NCBI GenBank assembly: GCA_051747265.1
Contig: JBNJFY010000004.1
Coordinates: 400,207-464,206, forward strand
DNA: 64,000 nucleotides
Direction: 5' to 3'
Source: JBNJFY01 sp051747265
GTDB taxonomy: Bacteria > Bacteroidota > Rhodothermia > Balneolales > Balneolaceae
Below the pieces are notes generated by a model. The model was not told where the DNA came from. It ran no database searches and saw only the letters and a program-made list of their open reading frames with translations. Numbering within the stretch: the first letter of the stretch is position 1; each line of letters opens with the position of its first letter. Made by a program: the position numbers and the translations under genes. Shown here one piece after another: positions 18,425 through 27,345 of the stretch.

Positions 18425-19777
18425 TTAAAACGAATAATTCAACACCAGGTGATACAAATGCAGATTCACCTTGTTGTATTCCCATCCGGCCTTCAAAGGG
18501 ATATCCTTATCCATGCCATTCCATTTGTAGGTATACAGCAGCTCCAGCCCCAATTTATTGGAATCCGTAACAGCCCAGCTACGATGAATATTTATATTCA
18601 GCTGATGATAATCACCCAGAGCGTATTTATTCAATTCCGCCTGAGCAGGGGAGGTACGGTCCTGAAACGCATAGGATAGCTTCACGTTAAATCGATCTTG
18701 ATGATAGTTCAATGCCGAATAATAGACCCAGGTATCCCCGGATCCTTCCGCGCGTTCCCGTTTCTGAAAAACAAAGAACGGCTCACGTCCCCATTCGCGG
18801 GGAAACAGAAAACGCCCCGCCGGACCAATACGCAATCCCGCCAAAGAGAACGTCAACGGTTGATGAATCACCGCAACACGCGCACCGAGACCCCAAGATT
18901 CAGCCTCCGGATCAATATATCGCAAATCCGGTTGTGTAGATCCGCCCTCACCCACACCATTTTGGTAAAAGCCCTCCACAGAAGCTCGAACCGTCCATGG
19001 ATTGCTAGTAAAAATGGTTTGGTGGCCCTGAAAATAAGCCAGATTAAACACATTGGTGAGTCGGTAATTCCAGAGGTTCACATTGCCATGCTGAGCATAA
19101 TTCCACCCGAAGCGAGCAATTACCAATCCATCTGTATCCACATTTCCGGCGTATTGACTGGGCGTACCGTCTGAACGCAAACCTGCAGAATAAGTGCCCA
19201 ATGAATTACCGATGGTGTACCATTTGCCTGTAGATCGCGGAGCTACCGCCTGTATAAAATATACTTGCCCCATAAACTGATTATCTGGCCGGTAGGTATA
19301 GCGAACTCCTTGAGCCAGGGTAGGGATCATCCGACCATCTTCCGGATTGAAAAACGGCGTTTTGGGCAACATGCGGCCCACGGTCAACTCATGGTTACCC
19401 GGGGAGTAGGTGAGATTCAACCGACCGATAAACGAAATAGATGGTTTGCCCGGATGCTGCACATCATATAATCCCAGCGTATAGCGGGGTAACTTTCCGG
19501 TAGTGGGATCCGGTTTACGAAGGTCCATAGACCACATTCGTTCCGAGTGATAGAACACTACTTCGGTCTGAAGGTCAGGCACCAGCGTTTTCTTATAGCC
19601 CAACCAACCGCCCAATGCCCAAGAGCGGCTATCGCGATAGGGATCGGCTTGCTCCTCCATCAAAATATAGGTGCGGATATTTCCAAATGCGCCATCCGTA
19701 TCGTCGGCAGACTGCGCCCAGCCTGCCGATGCTGTAGATGCCACCAGCAGAAGAGCAATTAGCAAACGAATATTCAT
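18425..19777 (-). CDS. OprD-like outer-membrane porin
   Basis: This 450-residue protein has a signal peptide (residues 1-22, cleavage after ASAGWAQ). The beta-barrel pattern resembles the OprD family: the early SRSWALGGWLGYK segment, the TVGRMLPKTPFFNPEDGRM block and repeated Tyr/Trp-containing strands to a C-terminal VLNYSF. The terminal Phe fits barrel insertion. It would be a substrate-selective channel for small molecules. The TsdA-like cytochrome gene lies immediately upstream on the same strand (15-bp gap), so the pair may be co-expressed. Confidence 0.72.
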   Translation of the reverse strand: MNIRLLIALLLVASTASAGWAQSADDTDGAFGNIRTYILMEEQADPYRDSRSWALGGWLGYKKTLVPDLQTEVVFYHSERMWSMDLRKPDPTTGKLPRYTLGLYDVQHPGKPSISFIGRLNLTYSPGNHELTVGRMLPKTPFFNPEDGRMIPTLAQGVRYTYRPDNQFMGQVYFIQAVAPRSTGKWYTIGNSLGTYSAGLRSDGTPSQYAGNVDTDGLVIARFGWNYAQHGNVNLWNYRLTNVFNLAYFQGHQTIFTSNPWTVRASVEGFYQNGVGEGGSTQPDLRYIDPEAESWGLGARVAVIHQPLTFSLAGLRIGPAGRFLFPREWGREPFFVFQKRERAEGSGDTWVYYSALNYHQDRFNVKLSYAFQDRTSPAQAELNKYALGDYHQLNINIHRSWAVTDSNKLGLELLYTYKWNGMDKDIPLKAGWEYNKVNLHLYHLVLNYSF

Positions 19778-19792
19778 GAATCGACCTAGGTC

Positions 19793-20809
19793 TTATTGTT
19801 GGGTTTGCTCTTGGCGCGCCTTGATGATCGGCTGGAACGGCCCATATTTATGTTGCTCCAACGAGAAATCATCCGGATGCGGTGGGTAAGGACTATCCAC
19901 CGGTTTTTTGGTAAGTACCGGATAATCGACCTCGGTATTTGACTTTTTAGGTCGATCAAAAGAATTGATGTAGGCAGCTACATCATAGGCTTCTTCATCA
20001 GTCAAAATCGGATTGTCATGGGTTGCGCCCAACGGCATATTGCCCTTAATAAACTGAGATGCCTTAATCACCCTATGCATACCCGCGCCATGATTATAGC
20101 TGCCCTCGCCCCAAACCGGAGGAAAAGTATACCCTTGGCTGGGATCATTCGGGTTAGCAGCCATACCCTGACCATCATTCTGGTGGCAAGCAATGCAATG
20201 TTGCTCAAAAACTTGTTTGCCATGCTCCAAATCGGCACGTCGATTGGGGAGCTCAACATCTACAAATCCAATACCATCGATGGATTCATCGGGCGAAATT
20301 CCCCGACTCAGCCAGTGCATATAAGCCACCATGGATTTCATTTCTTTACTTTCCACCGGAAGCATCCGGCCATCCATGCTACGCTCCATACAACCGTTAA
20401 TACGATCTTCAATGGTACCGATCTCGTTTTCTCGACCACGATATTGGGGGAAACGAGACGTAATACCAATGTAGGGTGCCGCGAATTTTTTGGTTCCACC
20501 ATTCAAGTGGCAGGATTGACAATCCAAATTATTCCCGGCAAAACGCATCTTGGGATCTTCCACATTGGGACCAATGTATTTTCCCGTGTTGGTGATCAAC
20601 TCATAACCGTATTGAATATAATCACCCATTTTTCCCGGTGGTAAACTATCCAACGGCGGGTTATCCCAGGGAAGGGCAGTAGCGGTTTTCACGTTCTGAG
20701 TAGATGAGGTATCCGGTTGTTGATACCACATATATCCCACCAACCCTATGACCAGAAGGGTTTCGATGGTAATCAATAATTTAGCTTTGGGACTCATAGC
20801 GACGAACAT
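19793..20809 (-). CDS. Dihaem c-type cytochrome, TsdA-like
   Basis: This 338-residue protein has an N-terminal membrane anchor (about 11-28) and two haem c sites: C97-Q-S-C-H101 and C205-I-A-C-H209. Between them is the R-I-N-G-C-M-E-R-S segment (Cys140), found in thiosulfate dehydrogenase TsdA and its relatives, where a Cys can ligate haem 1. It would act in the periplasm in electron transfer. Oxidation of thiosulfate to tetrathionate is a reasonable guess but is not established here. The start is either ATG 20809 or ATG 20797. Confidence 0.78.
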   Translation of the reverse strand: MFVAMSPKAKLLITIETLLVIGLVGYMWYQQPDTSSTQNVKTATALPWDNPPLDSLPPGKMGDYIQYGYELITNTGKYIGPNVEDPKMRFAGNNLDCQSCHLNGGTKKFAAPYIGITSRFPQYRGRENEIGTIEDRINGCMERSMDGRMLPVESKEMKSMVAYMHWLSRGISPDESIDGIGFVDVELPNRRADLEHGKQVFEQHCIACHQNDGQGMAANPNDPSQGYTFPPVWGEGSYNHGAGMHRVIKASQFIKGNMPLGATHDNPILTDEEAYDVAAYINSFDRPKKSNTEVDYPVLTKKPVDSPYPPHPDDFSLEQHKYGPFQPIIKARQEQTQQ

Positions 20810-20972
20810 TTATTAACTAATTAACTAATTGGTAATATGATACGAATAAAAGCCACTATTTGGCAACTGGGTTAAACGCCTGTAATCTATTTCTGAAAGT
20901 TACACATTAATGCTGTAAGGATGTTTTGCAATTATGTATAGAACTTCTGCTACAGGGGCTGTACAACAGAGG

Positions 20973-21728
20973 TTAGTATTGAGCGTAATTCATCAATTTT
21001 GTGCGACGATGAGTTGCCTGAGGCCGGATTTGCCATTCCTCTGCCCGATAACCCGAATTAAGCAAGTGGAGTAAAAGGGGATGGTTGGATTGCTCATTCA
21101 TTTCAAAGGTGTCCAGATGTTCAGAAAAGGGCACAATTTTGGTGCGACCTTCAAAGGCACTGACGAATAGACGCTTATCTGTTTGCAACCCTTTATGTTG
21201 ATCAGGCAGGCAAACCGGACCTTTCCAGCTTCGCATTTCAGAATAAACTTCATACTCCCTGATTTTATCGGGTTTATTGGATAATTGTCCTTTTAAAATG
21301 AATGTATCCGCTTCTCGAAATTGAAAGGCGGGCGGACGATGAGTTTGCATGGCAATATCGGCCGGTTGATGGGGCATATTATACATCGTTCGTTCAATGA
21401 AGGAGAGGAAGCGGGATGAATTTAATGCGTTGACCAGATACAGACCCTGCTCATCCCGTTCATGTTTGGTAAGCTCGATTTCTACAAGCGTACGTAATTC
21501 GAAATAGGGTTTGCGCAGCCAATATCCCAATATAAAATCAAGCCATAAACGTACTCGGCCATGCTTGGATCGAGGAGCGAAATTTTGTGGATACAAGATA
21601 TCCTCCCAATATTCGGAACGAGCACTGCCCACCAGAACCAGCTCCTGCAGGCCTTCCTGAATATCTCGATAAGCAGGAATAGAGTCGGTGATATCCGGTT
21701 GATCGGAATTGTACTCCCATTTTTTCAT
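20973..21728 (-). CDS. Protein of unknown function
   Basis: This 251-residue protein is not recognised. The ATG at 21728 (MKKWEYNSDQ) is chosen because GGAGAGACC lies just upstream; a longer frame to 21779 is less likely. It has no signal or membrane segment and is rich in charged residues, with a central RVRLWLDFILGYWLRKP helix. It stands alone between the cytochrome gene and the trp leader region. Confidence 0.6.
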   Translation of the reverse strand: MKKWEYNSDQPDITDSIPAYRDIQEGLQELVLVGSARSEYWEDILYPQNFAPRSKHGRVRLWLDFILGYWLRKPYFELRTLVEIELTKHERDEQGLYLVNALNSSRFLSFIERTMYNMPHQPADIAMQTHRPPAFQFREADTFILKGQLSNKPDKIREYEVYSEMRSWKGPVCLPDQHKGLQTDKRLFVSAFEGRTKIVPFSEHLDTFEMNEQSNHPLLLHLLNSGYRAEEWQIRPQATHRRTKLMNYAQY

Positions 21729-21951
21729 CACGGTCTCTCCATCGAACGCTGGTGATCTCCCTACATTAGGAAATATCAATCTTGTGAGTAAACTAAATTC
21801 AACTTAGGAAAAGCCCAGTAATGTTCATAAGAGTGGTAACCGTTTGTATTTGATGAACTTAGTCAGAAGAGGTACATGATGGATCTTAATTGCGGCCGAC
21901 CCAAGATATGGTTCACCGAGCAGTATCCTTCCATGGATAGCATATTTCGGT

Positions 21952-21982
21952 TTGCAAATTTTTGAAAAGGCCTGTACTTTCT
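21952..21982 (+). promoter_or_regulatory. Candidate promoter of the trp operon
   Basis: TTG at 21952-21954 and TACTTT at 21975-21980 are about 20 bp apart, resembling the -33 (TTG) and -7 (TAnnTTTG) elements of Bacteroidota sigma factor. Transcription would begin about 30 bp before the leader peptide. The match is partial. Confidence 0.3.
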
Positions 21983-22020
21983 GAATCGAAATGAACACAC
22001 ATATCCCCGCACATAGCATT

Positions 22021-22074
22021 ATGAATTGGTGGTGGCCTGTTTGGAAAAAACAGCAGCGGGATTGTTGTGTGTAA
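22021..22074 (+). CDS. trpL: trp operon leader peptide
   Basis: This 17-codon frame encodes MNWWWPVWKKQQRDCCV, with four Trp in its first eight residues, and lies 82 bp upstream of trpE. Such Trp density is very unlikely by chance and is the hallmark of ribosome-mediated transcription attenuation. An in-frame ATG at 21991 would give a 27-residue version. The coding segment CAGCAGCGGG (22051-22060) can pair with the first arm of the downstream terminator, as the antiterminator does in classical trp leaders. Ribosome stalling at the Trp codons would favour that pairing and let transcription enter trpE. Confidence 0.82.
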   Translation: MNWWWPVWKKQQRDCCV

Positions 22075-22110
22075 TGTGTAGTACAGACTTTTAGAAAACA
22101 TTATTCCCAA

Positions 22111-22142
22111 GCCCGCTGTAAATTTTGCAGCGGGCTTTTTTT
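22111..22142 (+). terminator. trp attenuator (intrinsic terminator before trpE)
   Basis: A perfect 8-bp stem (GCCCGCTG 22111-22118, CAGCGGGC 22128-22135) is followed by seven T residues. It ends 13 bp before the trpE start. A strong terminator between leader and first structural gene, with its first arm complementary to 22054-22060 in the leader peptide frame, is the attenuation layout. Confidence 0.85.
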
Positions 22143-22155
22143 ATGTCTTTATCAG

Positions 22156-23628
22156 ATGGATTATTCAACGTTCCAACAATATGCACAGGATTATACGGCT
22201 ATTCCCATATCACGCCGGTTGATGGCGGATATGATAACGCCGGTGGCCCTGTTTAAAGCGTTACAGCAAAACGGACGCTACCCTTTTCTGTTAGAATCGG
22301 TGGAGGGGGGCGAACAATTGGGGCGCTATTCTTTTTTGGGAGTGGATCCCTTTGAAGTTCTGCGTTTTCAGGATGCTACGGTCACTCTGCAGACTGGTGA
22401 GCAGAAACCGCGTGAGTTGAAAGAGGATTATTTTTCGGCGCTGGATATGTTAACTACCCGCTACCGGGAACCAGAGTTGAACGACTTGCCACGACTGCGT
22501 GGGGGGGCGGTAGGGTTCTCCAGTTATGACACCGTCCGGCAGATCGAACATTTGCCCAATGTACCCGAAGATGACCTGCAGCTGCCGGAAGCCATCTGGG
22601 CGTTTTATGATCAGATCTATGCCTTCGATCACGTCAAGCACCAAATCATTTTAATAAAGACGGTGCTGCTGGACGAGCGATCCGCATCGAATTTGTCTGG
22701 AACCTATAATCAGGCTCAGCAACAGCTGGATGCTATGGAGCAGCGGGTGATGAATCCCGGGAGCTACGGCCAGAGCGAAATTGAACTGAATACAAATCAG
22801 GTGACCAGCAATTTCAGTGAGGATGCCTTTGCGCAATCGGTGGCACAGTGCAAAGAGTACATTCGCGAAGGGGACATTTTTCAGGTGGTCCTTTCACAGC
22901 GGCTGGAAACGCCCTACTCCGGTGACCGCTTTCAGCTCTACCGGGCATTGCGAATGGTGAATCCCTCGCCGTACCTGTTTTACCTGGATTTTGAAGATTT
23001 CGCCTTGGTGGGATCCTCACCCGAAGTACTGGTGCAAACCGAAGAAAATCGGGTGCGCGTGCTACCTATTGCCGGAACCCGCCGACGCGGTCGCACTGAG
23101 CGGGAAGATCTGGCCATGGAAGAGGAGTTGCGCAATGATCCCAAGGAGATTGCCGAGCATGTGATGCTGGTGGATCTGGGACGCAACGATGTGGCGCGGG
23201 TGAGTAAACCGGGTACGGTGGAAGTGACCCGCAATCAAACCATCGAGCGCTATTCACACGTGATGCACATTGTGTCTGAAGTGCAGGGCGAGTTGCAGGA
23301 AGAGGCCTCTTCGGTTCATGCCTTGCAGCAGTGTTTTCCCGCCGGAACGGTGAGCGGGGCTCCCAAAATCCGGGCTATGGAAATTATTGATGAGCTGGAA
23401 CCCACCAAGCGCGGCCCCTACGCCGGAGCGGTGGGCTATTTCGACTTTTCCGGCAATATGGATACCTGTATCGCCATTCGTACTATGGTGGTCACCGATT
23501 CAAATATTTACATTCAGGCCGGCGCCGGAATTGTAGCGGACAGTGATCCCCAATTGGAATACCAGGAAACTCAAAACAAGGCCAATGCGTTGTTACAGGC
23601 GCTCAGCGTGGCCATCGAATTAACGTAA
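22156..23628 (+). CDS. trpE: Anthranilate synthase component I
   Basis: This 490-residue enzyme converts chorismate to anthranilate using ammonia from TrpG. It shows the feedback-site motif LLES (residues 45-48), which binds tryptophan in family members, and the chorismate-binding signatures IAGTRRRGRT, DLGRNDV, FPAGTVSGAPK and PYAGAVGYF. It is the first gene of the trp operon, directly behind the attenuator. Both allosteric inhibition by Trp and transcription control are therefore expected. Confidence 0.97.
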   Translation: MDYSTFQQYAQDYTAIPISRRLMADMITPVALFKALQQNGRYPFLLESVEGGEQLGRYSFLGVDPFEVLRFQDATVTLQTGEQKPRELKEDYFSALDMLTTRYREPELNDLPRLRGGAVGFSSYDTVRQIEHLPNVPEDDLQLPEAIWAFYDQIYAFDHVKHQIILIKTVLLDERSASNLSGTYNQAQQQLDAMEQRVMNPGSYGQSEIELNTNQVTSNFSEDAFAQSVAQCKEYIREGDIFQVVLSQRLETPYSGDRFQLYRALRMVNPSPYLFYLDFEDFALVGSSPEVLVQTEENRVRVLPIAGTRRRGRTEREDLAMEEELRNDPKEIAEHVMLVDLGRNDVARVSKPGTVEVTRNQTIERYSHVMHIVSEVQGELQEEASSVHALQQCFPAGTVSGAPKIRAMEIIDELEPTKRGPYAGAVGYFDFSGNMDTCIAIRTMVVTDSNIYIQAGAGIVADSDPQLEYQETQNKANALLQALSVAIELT

Positions 23629-23653
23629 TCGAATCTATCAACCAAAAGGAGTT

Positions 23654-24631
23654 ATGAAAACCATTTTATCAGGCATTCAACCGAGCGGAAAACTGCATCT
23701 GGGTAACTACTTCGGCGCCATGCGTCAACATCTGGAAATGCAGGAGAAGGGAGATGCGTTCTATTTTATTGCCAACTACCATTCCCTGACGTCGCTCAAT
23801 GACGGCGAGCAGTTGCGCCAAAATACCATTGATGTCACGCTGGATTACCTGGCACTTGGGCTGGATCCCAACAAAGCCACCTTCTTCGCCCAAAGTGATG
23901 TGCCGCAGGTGACTGAGTTGGCCTGGATTTTAGGAACACTGACCCCGGTAAGTCTGATGGAAAAAGGGGTTTCCTATAAAGACAAAGTGGCGCAAGGTTT
24001 AAAACCGAATATCGGGCTGTTTACCTATCCCATTCTGCAGGCCGCCGATATCCTGATTTACAATTCGGACATCGTGCCGGTGGGGCAAGACCAAAAGCAG
24101 AACCTGGAGATCGCCCGCGATCTGGCCGGGAAGTTTAACCATACCTACGATGGTGAATATCTAAAAGAACCCGAGCCGCACATCGTTGAATCTGTAGCCA
24201 TAGTACCCGGTATCGATGGCCGCAAAATGAGTAAGTCCTATGGCAACACCATCGACATTTTTGATGAAGGTAAGCAGTTGAAAAAACGCGTCATGTCCAT
24301 CGAAACGGATTCCACGCCGCTGGATGAACCCAGTGATCCCGATACATGTAATGTGTACGCTTTAATCAAGCTGTTTGCCGAACCGGCTCAGGCCAAAGAG
24401 ATTGCTGAAAAATACCGCGCGGGTGGCTATGGATACGGTCACGCCAAAAAGGAACTATTGGGCCTGATCAAAGACCACTTCGCCGAAGCCCGCGAGCGTC
24501 GCAAGGAGCTGGCCAAGGATATGGATTACGTATTCGACGTCCTCCGCGAAGGCAGCAAAAAAGCCCGCGAACGCGCCGAAACCGTGATGGAGCCCATCCG
24601 CGAAGTCACCGGCATTGTGCGCAATTTCTGA
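23654..24631 (+). CDS. trpS: Tryptophanyl-tRNA synthetase
   Basis: This 325-residue class I synthetase charges tRNA-Trp. The HIGH-like motif is at residues 13-18 (KLHLGN) and KMSKS is at 191-195. Its length is normal for bacterial TrpRS. It is inserted between trpE and trpG (25-bp gap from trpE), so charging capacity and tryptophan synthesis share the leader attenuator. That attenuator senses charged tRNA-Trp, the product of this enzyme. Confidence 0.97.
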   Translation: MKTILSGIQPSGKLHLGNYFGAMRQHLEMQEKGDAFYFIANYHSLTSLNDGEQLRQNTIDVTLDYLALGLDPNKATFFAQSDVPQVTELAWILGTLTPVSLMEKGVSYKDKVAQGLKPNIGLFTYPILQAADILIYNSDIVPVGQDQKQNLEIARDLAGKFNHTYDGEYLKEPEPHIVESVAIVPGIDGRKMSKSYGNTIDIFDEGKQLKKRVMSIETDSTPLDEPSDPDTCNVYALIKLFAEPAQAKEIAEKYRAGGYGYGHAKKELLGLIKDHFAEARERRKELAKDMDYVFDVLREGSKKARERAETVMEPIREVTGIVRNF

Positions 24632-24636
24632 TGCGG

Positions 24637-24686
24637 ACGACGGACCACAGACTACGGTCGTTTGTCTTCCGATGTCCGTCGTTTTT
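24637..24686 (+). terminator. Hairpin with T-run between trpS and trpG
   Basis: ACGACGGAC (24637-24645) pairs with GTCCGTCGT (24674-24682) and is followed by T residues to 24686. It looks like a terminator but lies inside an operon, so it may be a partial or regulated stop, an RNA-processing stem, or a decayed repeat. Confidence 0.5.
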
Positions 24687-24715
24687 CAAATTCGATAACC
24701 TAATTAACTACCGGA

Positions 24716-25306
24716 ATGATATTCATAATCGACAACTACGACTCCTTCACCTACAACCTGGTGAATCTGGTGGCTCAGGAAACTGAGGATTACCGGGTGG
24801 TGCGCAATGATGATCTAAGCGTAGCCGAGGTGAATAAGCTGGCGCCACAGGGCGTACTAATTTCCCCCGGACCCGGTCGGCCCGAAGACGCGGGCATTTC
24901 CGTAGAGCTGATCAAGCAGGCGAAGGAGCAATATGCGGTGTTGGGCGTATGTCTGGGGCATCAGGCCATCGGTCAGGCATTTGGGGCGGAAGTGACTCAC
25001 GCGCCGGAGCTCATGCATGGTAAAACCTCGCCAGTCACCCATGACAATCGGAGTATTTTCGAAGGCGTGGAAAATCCATTTACCGCTACACGATATCATT
25101 CCCTGGTGTTGGATCCAGATACCATTCCCGACCAGTTGGAAATAACCGCCCGCACCGACTCGGTGATTATGGGAGTTCGACATAAGCGTTGGCCCATTGA
25201 GGGCATTCAATTTCATCCCGAGAGCGTGTTGACCACCGAAGGTCCGAAGCTGATTCGCCAGTGGGTGAAACAGGTTCGGGCACGCTCTTCGGCACCCATC
25301 GCTTAA
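24716..25306 (+). CDS. trpG: Anthranilate synthase component II (glutamine amidotransferase)
   Basis: This 196-residue class I amidotransferase supplies ammonia to TrpE. The triad is visible: Cys79 in GVCLGHQ, with His167 and Glu169 in FHPES. The oxyanion region SPGPGRP is present. It has the normal stand-alone length, not fused to TrpE or TrpD. A 26-bp gap separates it from trpD. Confidence 0.96.
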   Translation: MIFIIDNYDSFTYNLVNLVAQETEDYRVVRNDDLSVAEVNKLAPQGVLISPGPGRPEDAGISVELIKQAKEQYAVLGVCLGHQAIGQAFGAEVTHAPELMHGKTSPVTHDNRSIFEGVENPFTATRYHSLVLDPDTIPDQLEITARTDSVIMGVRHKRWPIEGIQFHPESVLTTEGPKLIRQWVKQVRARSSAPIA

Positions 25307-25332
25307 TTTCGACTCCCAATTTTACTAACAGC

Positions 25333-26382
25333 ATGATCACCATGGATACTTTTGGACAACTATTAGAACAAATCGTACACGGAGAAGATCTCAGCACCGA
25401 TCAAGCTGAATCCGCACTTCAACAAATTATTACCGGGAAAATACCCGATGAACGTATCTCCGCCTTTTTATTTGGAATGCGCCAAAAAGGCGAGACCGTG
25501 GAAGAACTCACCGCTTTTGTGAACGTAATGCGGGAGGCCTCGGTGACTATCGATGTGGACACCACCCAGGCGGTAGACCTCTGTGGAACCGGCGGCGATC
25601 ACTCGGGCACCTTTAACATCTCTACGGCAGCCATGTTTGTGGTAGCCGGAGCCGGGGTGCCGGTGCTCAAGCACGGGAATCGCAGCGTATCCAGTAAAAG
25701 TGGTAGCGCAGATGTCCTGGAAGCGCTGGGTATCCAGCCGGATCTGTCCAAAGAGGCGGTGGAGCAAACTTACTCAGAAACAGAAATGGCGTTTATGTTT
25801 GCCCCCAACTTTCATCCGGCCATGAAGCACGTGATGCCCGCGCGACGAAGTCTGGCCATGCGCACCTTCTTCAACGTGTTGGGACCGCTGCTCAATCCAG
25901 CAGGGGTGAAGCGCCAGGTGATCGGTGCTTTTAACCGGGAGACCGCTCGCACCATTGCCCAAATTTTATCTAACCTGGATACCGAGTTCGCCTACACCGT
26001 GAATGCCCACGACGGCCTGGATGAATTCAGCGTGACCGCGGCCTCCGAAGTCTTTGAACTGAACGGAGCACTGGTTTCCGAGGCCATCCGGTTCCAGCCG
26101 GAGGATCTGGAACTGGAACGAGCCGAGCTGGACGATCTCCAGGGCGGTGATGCGGAGTATAACGCTCAAATTATCACCGATATCTTGCAAGGGAAGGCCA
26201 AACAAGCGCAAGAGAATATTGTGGCACTGAACGCCGCCTTTGCCATCCAGGCTTCGGGCCAAACGGATACCCTGAAAGAGGCCCTGGCGATGGCCAGAGA
26301 AAGCATTGCCAGTGGAGCAGCGGAGCAAAAAATGAAGGTCTTCGCTCAATCCACTCAAGAAGCCAAACTGGTGAAGTTATAA
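25333..26382 (+). CDS. trpD: Anthranilate phosphoribosyltransferase
   Basis: This enzyme of about 349 residues joins anthranilate to phosphoribosyl pyrophosphate. The PRPP-binding motif CGTGGDHSGTFNIST and the KHGNRSVSSKSGSAD segment are intact. ATG 25333 is chosen, with ATG 25342 as alternative. A longer frame reaches back into trpG but its extra residues are not family-like. Confidence 0.95.
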   Translation: MITMDTFGQLLEQIVHGEDLSTDQAESALQQIITGKIPDERISAFLFGMRQKGETVEELTAFVNVMREASVTIDVDTTQAVDLCGTGGDHSGTFNISTAAMFVVAGAGVPVLKHGNRSVSSKSGSADVLEALGIQPDLSKEAVEQTYSETEMAFMFAPNFHPAMKHVMPARRSLAMRTFFNVLGPLLNPAGVKRQVIGAFNRETARTIAQILSNLDTEFAYTVNAHDGLDEFSVTAASEVFELNGALVSEAIRFQPEDLELERAELDDLQGGDAEYNAQIITDILQGKAKQAQENIVALNAAFAIQASGQTDTLKEALAMARESIASGAAEQKMKVFAQSTQEAKLVKL

Positions 26383-26416
26383 TTCAAAAGTATCTCGCAA
26401 ATTTGCGCAGATGAAA

Positions 26417-26466
26417 CGCTGAGTTACGCAGAATAATTTCTAAAAAACTCTGCGCCTAACTCAGCG
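26417..26466. repeat. Inverted repeat between trpD and trpC
   Basis: CGCTGAGTTACGCAGA (26417-26432) and its near-complement ending at 26466 form a 16-bp stem with two extra bases in the right arm. It resembles the 'ctcagcg/cgctgag' intergenic palindromes common in these genomes. No T-run follows, so termination is unlikely. Confidence 0.55.
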
Positions 26467-26496
26467 AAACTCTACGAGAAGCTAAGATCATCATTT

Positions 26497-27324
26497 ATGG
26501 GTACGATTCTGGATGAAATAGTGGAGAAGACCAAAGACGACCTGAACAAGCGTCGGAAGAAGGTGCACTTCAGTGATTTTCGCAGCTTTGAATGGTACGA
26601 GGATCAGCGGCGTGATTTTGGCGGACGGATTGGGCAGCAGCCCGGGGTGGGTGTCATCGCCGAGGTTAAAAAAGCCTCGCCATCCAAAGGCGTTATTCGA
26701 CCCGATTTCGATGCGGTGGATATCGCCCGTCAATATGATGAGGCGGGAGCCGCGGCCATATCTGTACTCACCGATGTGCCTTTTTTCCAAGGGGAGCTCG
26801 ATTTTCTATCCCGGATCCGCCCGGAAGTAGAAGCTCCTTTGCTACGCAAGGATTTCATCATTGATCCCTACCAGGTGGAGGAGGCTCGAGCCTACGGGGC
26901 CGATGCCGTGCTGTTAATCGCTACCATTACCGAAGGCAACCAATTGCCCGAATTATTGCACGCCACCCAAGAAGCCGAATTGCAGGCTCTGGTGGAGTGC
27001 TACCACGAACAGGAATTGCTGAATCTGCCCTGGAAGCTGGTTGACATCGTGGGTGTCAATAATCGCGATTTAAATACGTTTAAAGTAAATGTACACCGGG
27101 GCATCGAAATTCTGCAGCAGGCGCCCGATGATACGATTACTGTATCGGAAAGTGGATTAACTTCATCAGAAGATTTGGACATGCTGTTTGAAGCAGATAT
27201 TCACGGGGCACTGATTGGAGAACATCTGGTTCGTCAACCTAAACCGGGGCTTGCATTGAAGCAAATGCTTGACGAACATCACCACCGCAGTCTGGACACC
27301 CAGGCTACCGAAGAAATGGAATGA
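26497..27324 (+). CDS. trpC: Indole-3-glycerol phosphate synthase
   Basis: This 275-residue TIM-barrel enzyme closes the indole ring of carboxyphenylaminodeoxyribulose phosphate. It shows the catalytic and phosphate-binding motifs IAEVKKASPSKG, LRKDFIIDPYQV, GVNNRDLNTF and SESGLTSSED. It is stand-alone, not fused to TrpF, and has normal length. It is separated from trpD by 114 bp carrying an inverted repeat. Confidence 0.96.
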   Translation: MGTILDEIVEKTKDDLNKRRKKVHFSDFRSFEWYEDQRRDFGGRIGQQPGVGVIAEVKKASPSKGVIRPDFDAVDIARQYDEAGAAAISVLTDVPFFQGELDFLSRIRPEVEAPLLRKDFIIDPYQVEEARAYGADAVLLIATITEGNQLPELLHATQEAELQALVECYHEQELLNLPWKLVDIVGVNNRDLNTFKVNVHRGIEILQQAPDDTITVSESGLTSSEDLDMLFEADIHGALIGEHLVRQPKPGLALKQMLDEHHHRSLDTQATEEME

Positions 27325-27345
27325 AAACGATCTAATTTCAACCAA

